Positions 18,711 through 27,134 of a DNA stretch of 64,000 bases are shown here, one piece after another. Both the position numbers and the translations under genes were made by a program. This stretch comes from Pedobacter sp. MC2016-05 (GTDB lineage Bacteria > Bacteroidota > Bacteroidia > Sphingobacteriales > Sphingobacteriaceae). The first letter of the stretch is position 1, and the number at the start of each line of letters is the position of its first letter. The notes beneath the pieces were generated by a model. That model had not been told where the DNA came from and searched no databases. It saw only the letters and a list, made by a program, of their open reading frames with translations. The stretch is from assembly GCF_026239735.1 (NCBI RefSeq), contig NZ_JAPIVT010000017.1, positions 1 to 64,000 on the forward strand, read 5' to 3'.

Positions 18711-19040
18711 TTTTGTACAAACAATTGTGAAGAGACATTGTGCATTGCGTATTGTATAACCAATTCATCTTTTTCTTTTGCCAAGACAATGCCAATAGGA
18801 GGGTTATCGCTCTCTGTGTTTTCTTCACTTTCAAAATAGCCTAAGTACATATTCATTTGTCCGACATCCTGGTAATTAGCTTCCTCTCTTTTTAAATCTA
18901 TTAGAACAAAACACTTTAAAATACGATGATAAAATACTAAGTCTACATAGTGATTTCTATTGCCTAATGTTATTCGGTATTGCCTTCCAATGAAAGCAAA
19001 CCCTTTGCCCAGCTCTAATAGAAAACTTTGTAAATGGGTT
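18711..19040 (-). pseudogene. C-terminal PDDEXK domain of a DUF1016/YhcG-type nuclease, interrupted by IS3 and lacking its N-terminus
   Basis: From 19040 downward the minus strand reads HLQSFLLELGKGFAFIGRQY, then HYVDLVFYHRILKCFVLIDL with Lys next. The Asp of YVDLVFYH and the D-L-K give the PD-(D/E)xK nuclease core. NYQDVGQMNMYLGYFE, PPIGIVLAKEKDEL and HNVSSQLFV are further signatures. The N-terminal winged-helix part is gone, replaced out of frame by a resolvase start at 19040-19163. The family is associated with defence and mobile-element contexts. This copy is clearly dead. Confidence 0.85.
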
Positions 19041-19163
19041 ATTAATCGTTGCTCCTGAAATTGTTTCTCTAAAAATTATTTCACATCCTGCTTTTTCTAG
19101 TGCTTCGATTTGCAGATTTAAATTCTGTTCTTTGTTAGAAACCCTGGCGTAACCGATCTTCAT
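19040..19163 (-). pseudogene. 5' fragment of a serine recombinase (resolvase/invertase) gene
   Basis: The ATG at 19161-19163 opens MKIGYARVSNKEQNLNLQIE then ALEKAGCEIIFRETISGA, the N-terminal catalytic region of small serine recombinases, with the nucleophile Ser in YARVS. After about 41 codons the similarity stops and the sequence continues, in another frame, as the DUF1016 domain. The frame can be read through to 18957, but that part is not resolvase. The recombinase is therefore truncated and inactive. Confidence 0.8.
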
Positions 19164-19203
19164 TATTGTATCATTAAAACGCTTATTTATAAAAATAGTA
19201 AAC

Positions 19204-19218
19204 TTTGTTTTGTGACAC
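19204..19218 (+). repeat. Weak copy of the 15-bp island motif
   Basis: TTTGTTTTGTGACAC, 12 of 15 bases, 41 bp upstream of the resolvase-fragment start. It is the rightmost copy I could find in the window. Confidence 0.3.
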
Positions 19219-19448
19219 AAGTTTTTGGGAAGCGGAAGTAAATGAATACGCCACGATGAATCAAAACGGCTATACAGTCTTATAATACCACCGTTTCTTG
19301 ATAATAATACTAAATTTAAAGACACGATGAGCAAATGAGTCTAATATCATTATCATGAAACGGTTAAATACCAAGATACTGGTTTACGTAAACTATAAGT
19401 CGGCAATAATGAGTGAACCCTTTTCTTAATTTAGTCCGATTTAATCTT

Positions 19449-21143
19449 TCAGAGATTAATAAATTCTAATGCTCTTTTCAATAATGGGTCAGTTTTATTG
19501 ATAACGTCATTAATTGTGTACGAAACAGGAATATCTACGTGGATACCGATTCGTTGTGTCTCGTATCCATTTGGGTAATAGATACCCAATCCCGAAAAAT
19601 TAATTCGGTAACCGCCGGGAAGAACGGTGCGGGTCACATTTCCGTCCGCTCCGGCAGTCTGACTTCCGAGTACTGTAACATTTTCAGCGGTTTTTAATGT
19701 CATACAAGCCCATTCTGCCGCACTCTGTGTGCGGCTATCTACAAGCAGGATAATTTTTCCCTGGTAGAAATTGGGATTTGATTTTCCAACTTGTGAATAG
19801 GCTGTTCCTTTATTGGCGATCTCAAACTTGAACGTCCCCGGCAAACTGAAATTTGGTCGGGTTAAACGACTATATATTTTCGGTTCAGCCAATAGATATT
19901 CTGGGGTTCGATAAGTGCCGGTACCGTTGGTGGGATAATTCCTCATATCAAAAATGATAGCCTTTGTATGCATTAAAGGCTGCATGATGCTGTCTATGTT
20001 TTTTTTATTGATGTTGCTGAAAAACACATACCCGATGCTGTCTTCCAGCATCCGGTATGTAATAGCGCTTTCCATTTCAAAGAAGTTCTTGTAGTCTTCT
20101 AGCAGATCCCGTTCCTTTAGATCAACGACCGCTTCAAATTTTTCTCCGCTGGGTTGGTATCCAGAAAGCGTAGCGGTTTTACTTTTACTGTTCAGCAGCA
20201 GATAATGCATATTCTTAATTTTTCCGCCTTTGTTTGATGCGGGGATATAGTCCCAGTATGCTTTGATCTTTCTTTTCAGCGGCACCCCATCCATTGCTTC
20301 GATAACGCTACCTGTTTTAATAGAGGAATGTGGATTGGCGCTTTCCATCCGTACGACAACAGCCTTATGCCCTATGATTCTAAAATCAAATGAGGGACTG
20401 TATTTTCCGGTAAAGGTATCGAAAACCTGTGGCCATAAGCCGCCATGTGAGTCGTTGATGGATGCAGCCATTCTTGCCAAAGCCCTGTGATAAGAGACGG
20501 TATCCTTCGCATTAATTAACGGCGGAATCAGCTCATTCAAAACACTGTCCCAGGGCCTGCCGATTGCATACTTATATGGATAGAAGTAATTGATGACGTT
20601 CCAGAACCTGAAAAGGCCGAGTAACCTGTAATGTACAGTAGGAAATAACATTTCCCGATATGGCTTCTCATTAGGTGTATATATGGTGCTGTCATTATCT
20701 GGATTTGGCTGGGCATAAAAGTTTAAGCCTCTGTAAGGATGTCTGGTGATGAAGTCTAATGCCTGTCTGTTAGCTCCGTTTAGATCTGTATTGCTGCCGA
20801 TCCACTTGTGGTCAAGGTTACGGGTATGTAAAGCTGCGTTTTCTTCGGGTAAATATGGCGCCTCTGTATCTTTTCCTGCCAGCTTTAACATCTTTTCTAC
20901 CTCTATGTTAACCTGTTGATTAGTCTTCGATTTTGACAGGCGATCCAGGGAGGATATGAGTACTGAATCCCAATCCATTTTTCCTGTTGCAATACCAGGA
21001 TGATAGTACTTCAGCAATCCCCAGCTCTTGCAAAGGATGCTTAATTGTGCAATCTCTTTTTTATCCTGTGCTTTTAGGTATTGAGGTAACGAACATACAA
21101 GAATAAAAAAAAGGAGGAAGCTAATATTTCTAGTTTTTCTCAT
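19449..21143 (-). CDS. S41-family peptidase, exported, 564 aa
   Basis: A signal peptide (ISFLLFFILVCSLPQYLKAQ) is followed by an N-terminal helical part (KSWGLLKYYHPGIATGKMDW, repeated in style at FRFWNVINYFYPYKY), characteristic of large Bacteroidota S41 proteins. A PDZ-like region (SSIKTGSVIEAMDGVPLKRK) precedes the catalytic domain: AIIFDMRNYPTNG, then IILLVDSRTQSAAEWACMTL with the nucleophilic serine and GSQTAGADGNV. It is unrelated in detail to the shorter S41 gene at 12784. Role in extracytoplasmic protein turnover is inferred. Confidence 0.85.
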   Translation of the reverse strand: MRKTRNISFLLFFILVCSLPQYLKAQDKKEIAQLSILCKSWGLLKYYHPGIATGKMDWDSVLISSLDRLSKSKTNQQVNIEVEKMLKLAGKDTEAPYLPEENAALHTRNLDHKWIGSNTDLNGANRQALDFITRHPYRGLNFYAQPNPDNDSTIYTPNEKPYREMLFPTVHYRLLGLFRFWNVINYFYPYKYAIGRPWDSVLNELIPPLINAKDTVSYHRALARMAASINDSHGGLWPQVFDTFTGKYSPSFDFRIIGHKAVVVRMESANPHSSIKTGSVIEAMDGVPLKRKIKAYWDYIPASNKGGKIKNMHYLLLNSKSKTATLSGYQPSGEKFEAVVDLKERDLLEDYKNFFEMESAITYRMLEDSIGYVFFSNINKKNIDSIMQPLMHTKAIIFDMRNYPTNGTGTYRTPEYLLAEPKIYSRLTRPNFSLPGTFKFEIANKGTAYSQVGKSNPNFYQGKIILLVDSRTQSAAEWACMTLKTAENVTVLGSQTAGADGNVTRTVLPGGYRINFSGLGIYYPNGYETQRIGIHVDIPVSYTINDVINKTDPLLKRALEFINL

Positions 21144-21299
21144 GGATTTGTCTGGCTACAGGCAGTTAATTTAATAGATGACGTAAACACTATTCGGATG
21201 TTGCACCGGTTATATCGCCTTGCCATTCGACTTGCTAATATGGAGATCTTTTTGAGCAATCAACTTATGATACTTTAACTTATCAACAAAGGGTGGGTT

Positions 21300-21708
21300 T
21301 TAAAAAAATGGTGCCTTTTCCTGCTGTAATAAAATCTGCTCACTAATATTTCTGGCAATCTTCGATGCCCCGATGATTTTGCCGTCCGCAGCAATCACAG
21401 GGGAAACGGTCACCGAAATAGGAACCAGTGTGCCAAACTGGGTTAACCTGACCATTTCAAAATGATCTACTTTTTTACCCTCCTTGATCTGCGAAATGAC
21501 AAATGTTTCCTCCTCGAGACGTTCAGGCGGAATGATTAGCGAAATATGTTTGCCAATAGCTGCAGCTTCCCGGTAGCCGAACATTTTTTCGGCCGCTGGG
21601 TTTCAGCTCACAATGATACCATCCAGGTTTTACCGATAATCGTATCATCAGAATTCGATACTATTGTCGCCAGATGGCATTCCTTTCGTCCAATAAAGCT
21701 TTTATCAT
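21300..21708 (-). pseudogene. Decayed PAS-domain sensor gene
   Basis: The open part (21300-21584) reads MFGYREAAAIGKHISLIIPP to GKIIGASKIARNISEQ, a PAS/PAC domain. Upstream on the same strand the rest is present but broken. MIKALLDERNA from an ATG at 21708, then ATIVSNSDDTIIGK and NLDGIIVS in shifted frames, then a TGA where the family has Trp (VSWNPAAEKMFGY). So there are two one-base losses and one nonsense change. The protein also stops at LLQQEKAPFF without a kinase domain. It probably came from a histidine kinase or cyclase sensor. Confidence 0.75.
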
Positions 21709-21715
21709 AGGGTCG

Positions 21716-22640
21716 ATAAATTCAAAGTTAAAAGAAATATTCAAAATAGTTGTTAAACCGTTTCCGCTAATACGACTTCATCTGTTTTAGAGCTGCCTTC
21801 GGCCTATTTATTTAATATGGCCGTCCATTACAATGCAATCCAGGGCGGTCCTTGTTTGCAAATCTTCCTAACAGTGTAGGCTTTATACGCCAGATTCCGA
21901 ATAGAGAATATCCCTGAAGAAGTTGCGCCTGGTCCGGGCAAAAAGCAATAATATGGCTAGACAGCGTGACGATAGTTTCGTCAAATTTAAAAAAGGTACA
22001 CCAAAAGAAAGCAGAACCATATAAACCTCTTACTACAGTTGCAGTGTATTTAGTAGTACTTTTAACTCTTAAATTATTTAAACCAAAGTGCATGTAATCA
22101 GTAAGTTAATCGGCATAGGCAAATGATCAAAAAGATCTCAGTAGTTACATCAATTCTGTAGGTATTGATGTCAAAATTATACACTTGCATAGCTTTAGTT
22201 TGATAGACAACAAGTTAGTGTGTAATTGTTTTGCCTAGCTATATTTTTGTTATTAAGTTATTTAGGTTCATATCCAGCTCATATACAGGCCAATTTAGCC
22301 CATTTCAGTCCAAAAATTTCAAAGTTCTTCATCCATTAATAGGTTTGTCTAAAGAAAATTAGCCAGCTCATTTTTCGCTGCTAGGCAGATACGGATCTAT
22401 CCGGGCGCAGCATAAGCTGCTTTCAGCCATGGTCTTTGGGATCTTTGACATTTGGGAATAAAGCATTATTCTGCGAGGAGCGGAAAATCCTGCGAAGCTG
22501 AGATTATTTCAATATGGCGAAAGCGCAGGGGCAGGCGAGGGCCCGGTCCGTATGGATTGACGTGAGTAATTCCGAATTACCTTTTTGGAGCACATGGTTT
22601 GTTTGTGTTTTGGTTAAGGTGGATGGGCTGAGAGGCCCTT
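21716..22640. other. Gene-poor boundary between accessory island and conjugative element
   Basis: No open frame here has a recognisable product (the 93-codon minus frame at 21812-22093 is low-complexity in character). Base composition shifts from AT-rich to mixed at about 22.4 kb. A small GCAGC-ATAA-GCTGC hairpin lies at 22407-22420 and a palindrome GTAATTCCGAATTAC at 22566-22580. The left edge of the conjugative element probably lies within or near this stretch, but I find no repeat that marks it. Confidence 0.4.
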
Positions 22641-22645
22641 TTTTT
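22625..22645 (+). terminator. Short intrinsic terminator-like hairpin
   Basis: GGGC-TGAGAG-GCCC followed by a T7 run (22639-22645). The stem is only 4 bp, but the run of T directly after it fits a terminator or attenuator upstream of the element's first genes. Confidence 0.45.
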
Positions 22646-23428
22646 GTGCCTTAAATTCCGGATCCGTTCAGCTTCTTTCTTTTTAGTTTCTTTAATATGT
22701 GGAGCCAGGTTAATATGGATGAGGTATTGTTTTTTTTATTGGCAAGATGTTCCGTGCCTGACAGCCCCCCCCCCTTATTCTTTGGATGGATCCCCTCGGT
22801 ATAAAGGGTAAAGGAAACTCGCAACTCTTTTCCATTTTTTGAAGTTTTAAAGCAGTTCATTTAGGATCTTTTACATATGAAATAGATGGGTAGACCGCCA
22901 TTAGTTTTGGGGGAAGGGATCAAAAACAATATGTCTAATTAACCCAGAGGAAAGTTTGACCTGGTTTCTGCTAGTGGGAGGTTCTTCCGAGATAAAAAAA
23001 AGGCGAATCTGACCTAAAAGAAGTCGCTCTTGGATGGTGAAAGGATGCCGGTGGACAATGGTCCGGATGTTAAAGTCCTGGAGTTTTCCTGGGGGCTGTG
23101 TGCAAAATTTATCAGCTTGCACGATATGCTAAGATCTTAAATAGGATGAACTGCTTTCAGCTTTAGTGATGGAGCGGCTTTGGCTTTAGCTCGGAAAACA
23201 ATGAGGTCAAAATCGATCTTGAGCGATTGATGAGAAAGCTTATCAGGTTTTGTGAAGCTTTGAGATAATGCTAAAAAGTGAAAGCGTACTGGTGGACGAT
23301 GGGTCCGGTTTTTAAAACGACCTTGGTATTTCCAAATTATACTATAGATAGAGGCTCTTCTCTGAGACTTCTATCTCGAGGGGCGTTAAGCCCTTATTCA
23401 TTTTATGAATTTCTAAAACCAAAACAAT
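22646..23428. other. Non-coding leader of the conjugative element with a C10 run and a partial direct repeat
   Basis: A C10 homopolymer spans 22765-22774. A minus-strand frame of 69 codons (22651-22860) crosses it but has no recognised product. The phrase GGTGGACAATGGTCCGG (from 23050) recurs as GGTGGACGATGGGTCCGG (from 23291). No other support for genes was seen. Given its place ahead of the primase-like genes, it may hold control or replication sites. Confidence 0.35.
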
Positions 23429-24379
23429 ATGTCAGCTTTTTTAAACGTGAAAGAGATCAAGGAGAAGGTATCTCTTCTTGGACTTTTGAAGAATCTGGGC
23501 TTTACGCCCCAGAAAATTTCCGGTGGAGAGCATTTCTTTCTCAGCATGCTGCGTGAAGAATATACCGCCTCGTTATGTATCAATGACAAACTTGGTGTCT
23601 GGTTCGACTATGCAGGGGCTGGGGTATCGGGCATAAAAAGTGGAAGCATAATCGATTTCGGCCTGGCTTATTGGTATCCCTCAACCTTTCCGGAGGTTTT
23701 AAGAAAAATTGTAGAATATGCGCAGCTGGACTTGAGTAAACCACACAACGGCGTTGTTCTAGGAAAACGTAAACATCCGGTTGAAAAAAACCGCGAATAT
23801 CAGGTCATGGCGGTTTCCGAAGCAATAGATAATGAAGCCATTGACGCTTACCTCAAAGCAAGGGGAATAGCTGATGTTGCTGAGGGCTATTTATATGAAC
23901 TTCATTATGCTGTTATGGATAACAGACAGCCGGGAAAGAATTATTTTGCATCCGCATGGCCCAACGAAAACGGAGGGTGGGAGTTAAGGAACAAATACGT
24001 CAAAGGCTGCATTGGGTACAAGGGCATGACCTTCCTCCAGGGATCAGTTGACCGACTTAGCGTGTTCGCAGGTTATTTTGATTTTTTAAGCTGGAAGCTG
24101 GAACATCCCCGGGACCAGGCATCTATACTGGTATTGAACTCGCTTTCATTTCTTCAGGCGGCAAAGGCAAGATCCAAACACTTCCGATGGGTCGAGCTTT
24201 ATTTCGATCAGGATAACGCTGGTATCTCGGCTACCCGGGATTTTACCAGGGAAGTAAGCAATAGTGCGGACTGTTCCTTCAATTATGAGGGCTTCAAAAA
24301 CTACAATGAAAAACTAATGGCAGATTTGACTACAACCAATTTAGCTAAAGGAGAGCTTTTGACTTCAATGGTCTCTTAA
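23429..24379 (+). CDS. Primase-like Toprim protein, probably catalytically altered, 316 aa
   Basis: It resembles the CHC2-Toprim proteins of Bacteroidota conjugative elements. The N-terminal half (GGEHFFLSMLREE, INDKLGVWFDYAGAG, GSIIDFGLAYW) corresponds to a CHC2 zinc-finger domain with its cysteines gone. The C-terminal half is Toprim, VFAGYFDFLSWK and LYFDQDNAGISATRD. The Toprim glutamate expected before 'G..DFLS' is Ala here, though it is Glu in the neighbouring paralogue. The DxD pair is kept. It heads the element and lies 90 bp before its paralogue. Confidence 0.75.
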   Translation: MSAFLNVKEIKEKVSLLGLLKNLGFTPQKISGGEHFFLSMLREEYTASLCINDKLGVWFDYAGAGVSGIKSGSIIDFGLAYWYPSTFPEVLRKIVEYAQLDLSKPHNGVVLGKRKHPVEKNREYQVMAVSEAIDNEAIDAYLKARGIADVAEGYLYELHYAVMDNRQPGKNYFASAWPNENGGWELRNKYVKGCIGYKGMTFLQGSVDRLSVFAGYFDFLSWKLEHPRDQASILVLNSLSFLQAAKARSKHFRWVELYFDQDNAGISATRDFTREVSNSADCSFNYEGFKNYNEKLMADLTTTNLAKGELLTSMVS

Positions 24380-24469
24380 AAGGTCAACGATACATCAGCA
24401 CCGATATCAGTTTCTAAAACATCCGTCTTTTTATAATCCTGATGGCTAACGGTTTTAATCAAGATTTTT

Positions 24470-25441
24470 ATGAATGAAAACAGATTTGATTTAGAACAGA
24501 TCCGAAATGCATACCCGCTTAGTTCCTTTCTTCACCAGCTCGGCCAGCAGCCTAAGCGCTATTCGGGAGGTGAACACTTTTATCACTCTATGCTCCGGGA
24601 CGGGGATAGAAATCCATCATTCTGTGTAAATGACAAACTGGGTTTTTGGTATGATCATGGTTTGGGCAAAGGGGGAACAATTTTCGACCTGGGCAAAGCG
24701 CTATGGCCCACGCTTGACTTTAAGGATGTCGTGGAAAAGATTCTGGCAACTATGGGATCCGCTCACCAGAACCATGTACCTCTACAGCCAAAACCCGCGC
24801 AGCTTGAAATTCCATTGCGCCATCCAAGTTACATCGTTCACGAAGACCTTGCCCTTGGTGGGAATAAGCAGATCAAAGCCTATCTCCAGTCCAGAGGCGT
24901 ATATGATCAAAGTTCTCCTTTAAGAGAACTTTATTATTCAATAAAGCCGGAAGGAAAAACAAGGATGTCCTTTGCAGCAGCAGGCTGGAAAAATGATCTG
25001 GGAGGATGGGAGGTGAGGAGTAGCGGATTTAAAGGATGCCTGGGCAATAAAGGGGTAAATTTTATTGCCGGAAATGAGAATAAGGTCAGCTTTTTTGAAG
25101 GGATGATGGACTTTTTGAGCTGGAAAGTACAATCTGGTGCTCAAGGATCTGCCGCAATTATACTCAATTCAGTCTCGCTGCTTTCTTCTGGAATCAAGCT
25201 GGCCAGGCACTTTCCCATTATTGATATTTATTTTGATCATGATCTGGCCGGACAAAACGCGACTGCTGCTTTAAAAGAGCAATTCCCATGGGCAGTAGAC
25301 CGCTCGGCAGTTTATGCCGGATATAATGATTTCAATGAGTACCATCAATCTCAGCTGAAAGCAAGGGGGCTCCCGGAATGCAAATTGCAAAGCAAGGATA
25401 TGAACGGGTCAGTTGATGAAACCAAATTTTTAAGCCGATGA
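24470..25441 (+). CDS. Primase-like Toprim protein, 323 aa
   Basis: A tandem paralogue of the preceding gene. GGEHFYHSMLRDGDRNPSFC, NDKLGFWYDHGLGKGGTIFD replaces a CHC2 zinc finger without its Cys/His ligands. The Toprim motifs are complete: Glu in SFFEGMMDFLSWK and Asp pair in IYFDHDLAGQNAT. Such proteins are thought to prime or process transferred single strands in conjugative elements. The exact role is inferred. Confidence 0.8.
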   Translation: MNENRFDLEQIRNAYPLSSFLHQLGQQPKRYSGGEHFYHSMLRDGDRNPSFCVNDKLGFWYDHGLGKGGTIFDLGKALWPTLDFKDVVEKILATMGSAHQNHVPLQPKPAQLEIPLRHPSYIVHEDLALGGNKQIKAYLQSRGVYDQSSPLRELYYSIKPEGKTRMSFAAAGWKNDLGGWEVRSSGFKGCLGNKGVNFIAGNENKVSFFEGMMDFLSWKVQSGAQGSAAIILNSVSLLSSGIKLARHFPIIDIYFDHDLAGQNATAALKEQFPWAVDRSAVYAGYNDFNEYHQSQLKARGLPECKLQSKDMNGSVDETKFLSR

Positions 25442-25527
25442 AAAGTGAAGCTCAAAGGAGAATCTGCCGGCTATGCTTCCAGGCTAGCAGGGTTCTGCAA
25501 CGCTAAAGCCTAAAAAAAAACAAAACT

Positions 25528-26148
25528 ATGAACATTGCATTTTCCAACCTAAAGGGCGGCTGCGGCAGTACGACCCTGGTTTTACTCATGGCGCATTATT
25601 TGGCCAGCTTAAATAAAACCGTGTATCTGATCGATCTCACTCATGAGCGTTCGCTAGAAATGTTGCACCAGAAATCTTTGCTGCTGGAAGAAAAACTGCC
25701 TTTTGAATTTTTTTCCTCCGACCTTTCCAAAGCACTACTGCTGATCAATAGGCTCTCCAAGGGAGATGTGGTGTTACTTTTTGATCTGCCCAAGTTATCA
25801 GAAGATCAGCATTATCTAAGGATATTCACGCAGATCAATACCTTTATTATCCCCTTTACCTATGGCACGCTCGGCATTAGCGCTGCTGTTCGGTATGCAT
25901 TGATCGCCTCTAAACTTGCAAAACACGCTAACACCATTTTTCTGCCTAATGGACAGGGTGAAAATATCACAGGTGAACATAGCGCCTATGCACAGGAGTT
26001 GCTGAGAAAATTAGGAAAGCTGTCGGCACCCTTAAGTTTTCATCTGGGGCTACAAAGCCTGGAAAGCCTGAGCATCCCGGCTCAAATTCTTTTTGATTTC
26101 TGGGCTCCCCTGGGACTTCTTTCCGATCAGTACCTACAGGTGAATTAA
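25528..26148 (+). CDS. ParA-like ATPase of the conjugation cluster (TraA-like), 206 aa
   Basis: It starts MNIAFSNLKGGCGSTTLVLL, a deviant Walker A (KGGxGSTT) as in ParA/MinD ATPases. VVLLFDLPKL is the Walker B-like strand, and FIIPFTYGTLGISAAVRYAL follows as in ParA proteins. A ParA-like gene heads the tra operon in Bacteroides-type conjugative transposons, where it is called TraA. It might help position the transfer machinery or element DNA. It is small for a full ParA. Confidence 0.75.
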   Translation: MNIAFSNLKGGCGSTTLVLLMAHYLASLNKTVYLIDLTHERSLEMLHQKSLLLEEKLPFEFFSSDLSKALLLINRLSKGDVVLLFDLPKLSEDQHYLRIFTQINTFIIPFTYGTLGISAAVRYALIASKLAKHANTIFLPNGQGENITGEHSAYAQELLRKLGKLSAPLSFHLGLQSLESLSIPAQILFDFWAPLGLLSDQYLQVN

Positions 26149-26175
26149 TTCGCTAACCTTAATAATCCATCACTA

Positions 26176-26490
26176 ATGAACTGGACAACCTTTCTTATTT
26201 ATCTCCTTGGCGCATATGGTTTATATTACCTGGTCAACGTCCTGCTGGATCTGCTTATCAGATCTCCGGGGGATGCTAAAGCTAAGCCTTTCCCGGTTTA
26301 CCAGATCCAAACGGAGCCCGAGCCAATAGATGCCTCCATGATTCCCCAAGAAGAATCCTATACCCCTGAAGAAGCTCAGGTGCTTTCCTCCGGAGCGCTA
26401 GAAGCTACAGGTGCTGTGAAATTAGACGAGCTGATCATGGAGGCGCAGGCGGAAGCCATCGAATGCACAAAGAAAATCATGCACTCATGA
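26176..26490 (+). CDS. Small membrane-anchored conjugation-cluster protein, 104 aa
   Basis: A single N-terminal membrane helix (WTTFLIYLLGAYGLYYLVNVLLDLLI) is followed by a Pro/Glu-rich acidic tail. No family motif was recognised. It lies 27 bp after the ParA-like gene and its stop overlaps the next start as ATGA, so it is co-translated with the TraE-type proteins. Probably an accessory inner-membrane component, by position only. Confidence 0.6.
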   Translation: MNWTTFLIYLLGAYGLYYLVNVLLDLLIRSPGDAKAKPFPVYQIQTEPEPIDASMIPQEESYTPEEAQVLSSGALEATGAVKLDELIMEAQAEAIECTKKIMHS

Positions 26491-26804
26491 AAATCACTTC
26501 CAGGCAGATCTGCACAATGCTCGGTATTCTTATTCTGTGCAGCGCTTCAGGGATACTAAGAGCCCAGGTCCCGGGAATCCCCGAATTTTATCAGGCGAGT
26601 GCTGAAATTCGAAACCACTATTTTTCTTTTAGTGATCTGGCCTTTGTGATCGGGGCGATCACTGGGCTACTGGGCGGCTTACGTGTTTTCGCCAACTGGC
26701 AATCGGGAAGGCATCATATTGATGCTCAGGTGACGGGCTGGTTATATTCCTGCCTCTTTTTAAATCTCTGCGGGATATTTCTCCGCGGATTATTCAGATT
26801 ATAA
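26487..26804 (+). CDS. DUF4134-type (TraE-like) membrane protein, divergent copy, 105 aa
   Basis: The frame is open from 26463, but the ATG at 26487 overlapping the upstream TGA gives a signal peptide start (MKITSRQICTMLGILILCSASG) and was chosen. After cleavage at about RAQ come two membrane helices (LAFVIGAITGLLGGLRVFANW, WLYSCLFLNLCGIFLRGLF). The layout and GxxGG-RVFxxWxxG spacing copy the true TraE at 26818, so it is a paralogue. TraE corresponds to VirB2/VirB3-level small components of the mating channel. Confidence 0.7.
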   Translation: MKITSRQICTMLGILILCSASGILRAQVPGIPEFYQASAEIRNHYFSFSDLAFVIGAITGLLGGLRVFANWQSGRHHIDAQVTGWLYSCLFLNLCGIFLRGLFRL

Positions 26805-26817
26805 AAATCAAAAAAAC

Positions 26818-27129
26818 ATGAAAAAAAACTCAAAATTATCAATTGCCTTATTAATAGGCATACTCGCGGGTGCCAAGGCATCTGCTCAGACCGGCGGAGG
26901 CACCACCGGAATCAATGCTGCAACCTCTACCCTTACCAGTTACATCGATCCGGTATCTACCCTGACTTTGGCCATCGGGGCTGTCGTGGGGATCATTGGT
27001 GGCATTATGGTGTATATCAAGTGGAATTCCGGAGACCGGGATATCAGTAAAGAGGTCATGAGCTGGGGCGGATCGTGCATCTTTTTGGTACTGGTGTCTG
27101 TGGTGATTAAAGCATTTTTTGGCGTATAA
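26818..27129 (+). CDS. traE: TraE (DUF4134) conjugation protein, 103 aa
   Basis: Signal peptide to ASAQ, a short Gly-rich start (TGGGTTGINAATSTLTSYID), then the DUF4134 core: LAIGAVVGIIGGIMVYIKWN, SGDRDISKEVMSWGGSCIFL. This is the standard TraE sequence of Bacteroides-type elements, a small exported or inner-membrane protein of the mating apparatus, possibly pilin-like. It sits directly ahead of traF and traG, the conserved order. Confidence 0.85.
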   Translation: MKKNSKLSIALLIGILAGAKASAQTGGGTTGINAATSTLTSYIDPVSTLTLAIGAVVGIIGGIMVYIKWNSGDRDISKEVMSWGGSCIFLVLVSVVIKAFFGV

Positions 27130-27134
27130 ACCAT

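Noticed and set aside
1247..19218. CRISPR array as an explanation of the recurrent 15-bp word
   Set aside because: Spacing ranges from about 360 bp to 5 kb, whole genes lie between copies, and no cas genes are present.
21812..22093. Minus-strand 93-codon frame near the element's left side
   Set aside because: No motif or family, amino-acid use not gene-like, no neighbour linkage.
22901..23122. Minus-strand 73-codon frame in the element leader
   Set aside because: No recognisable product. It overlaps the partial direct repeat and is probably chance.
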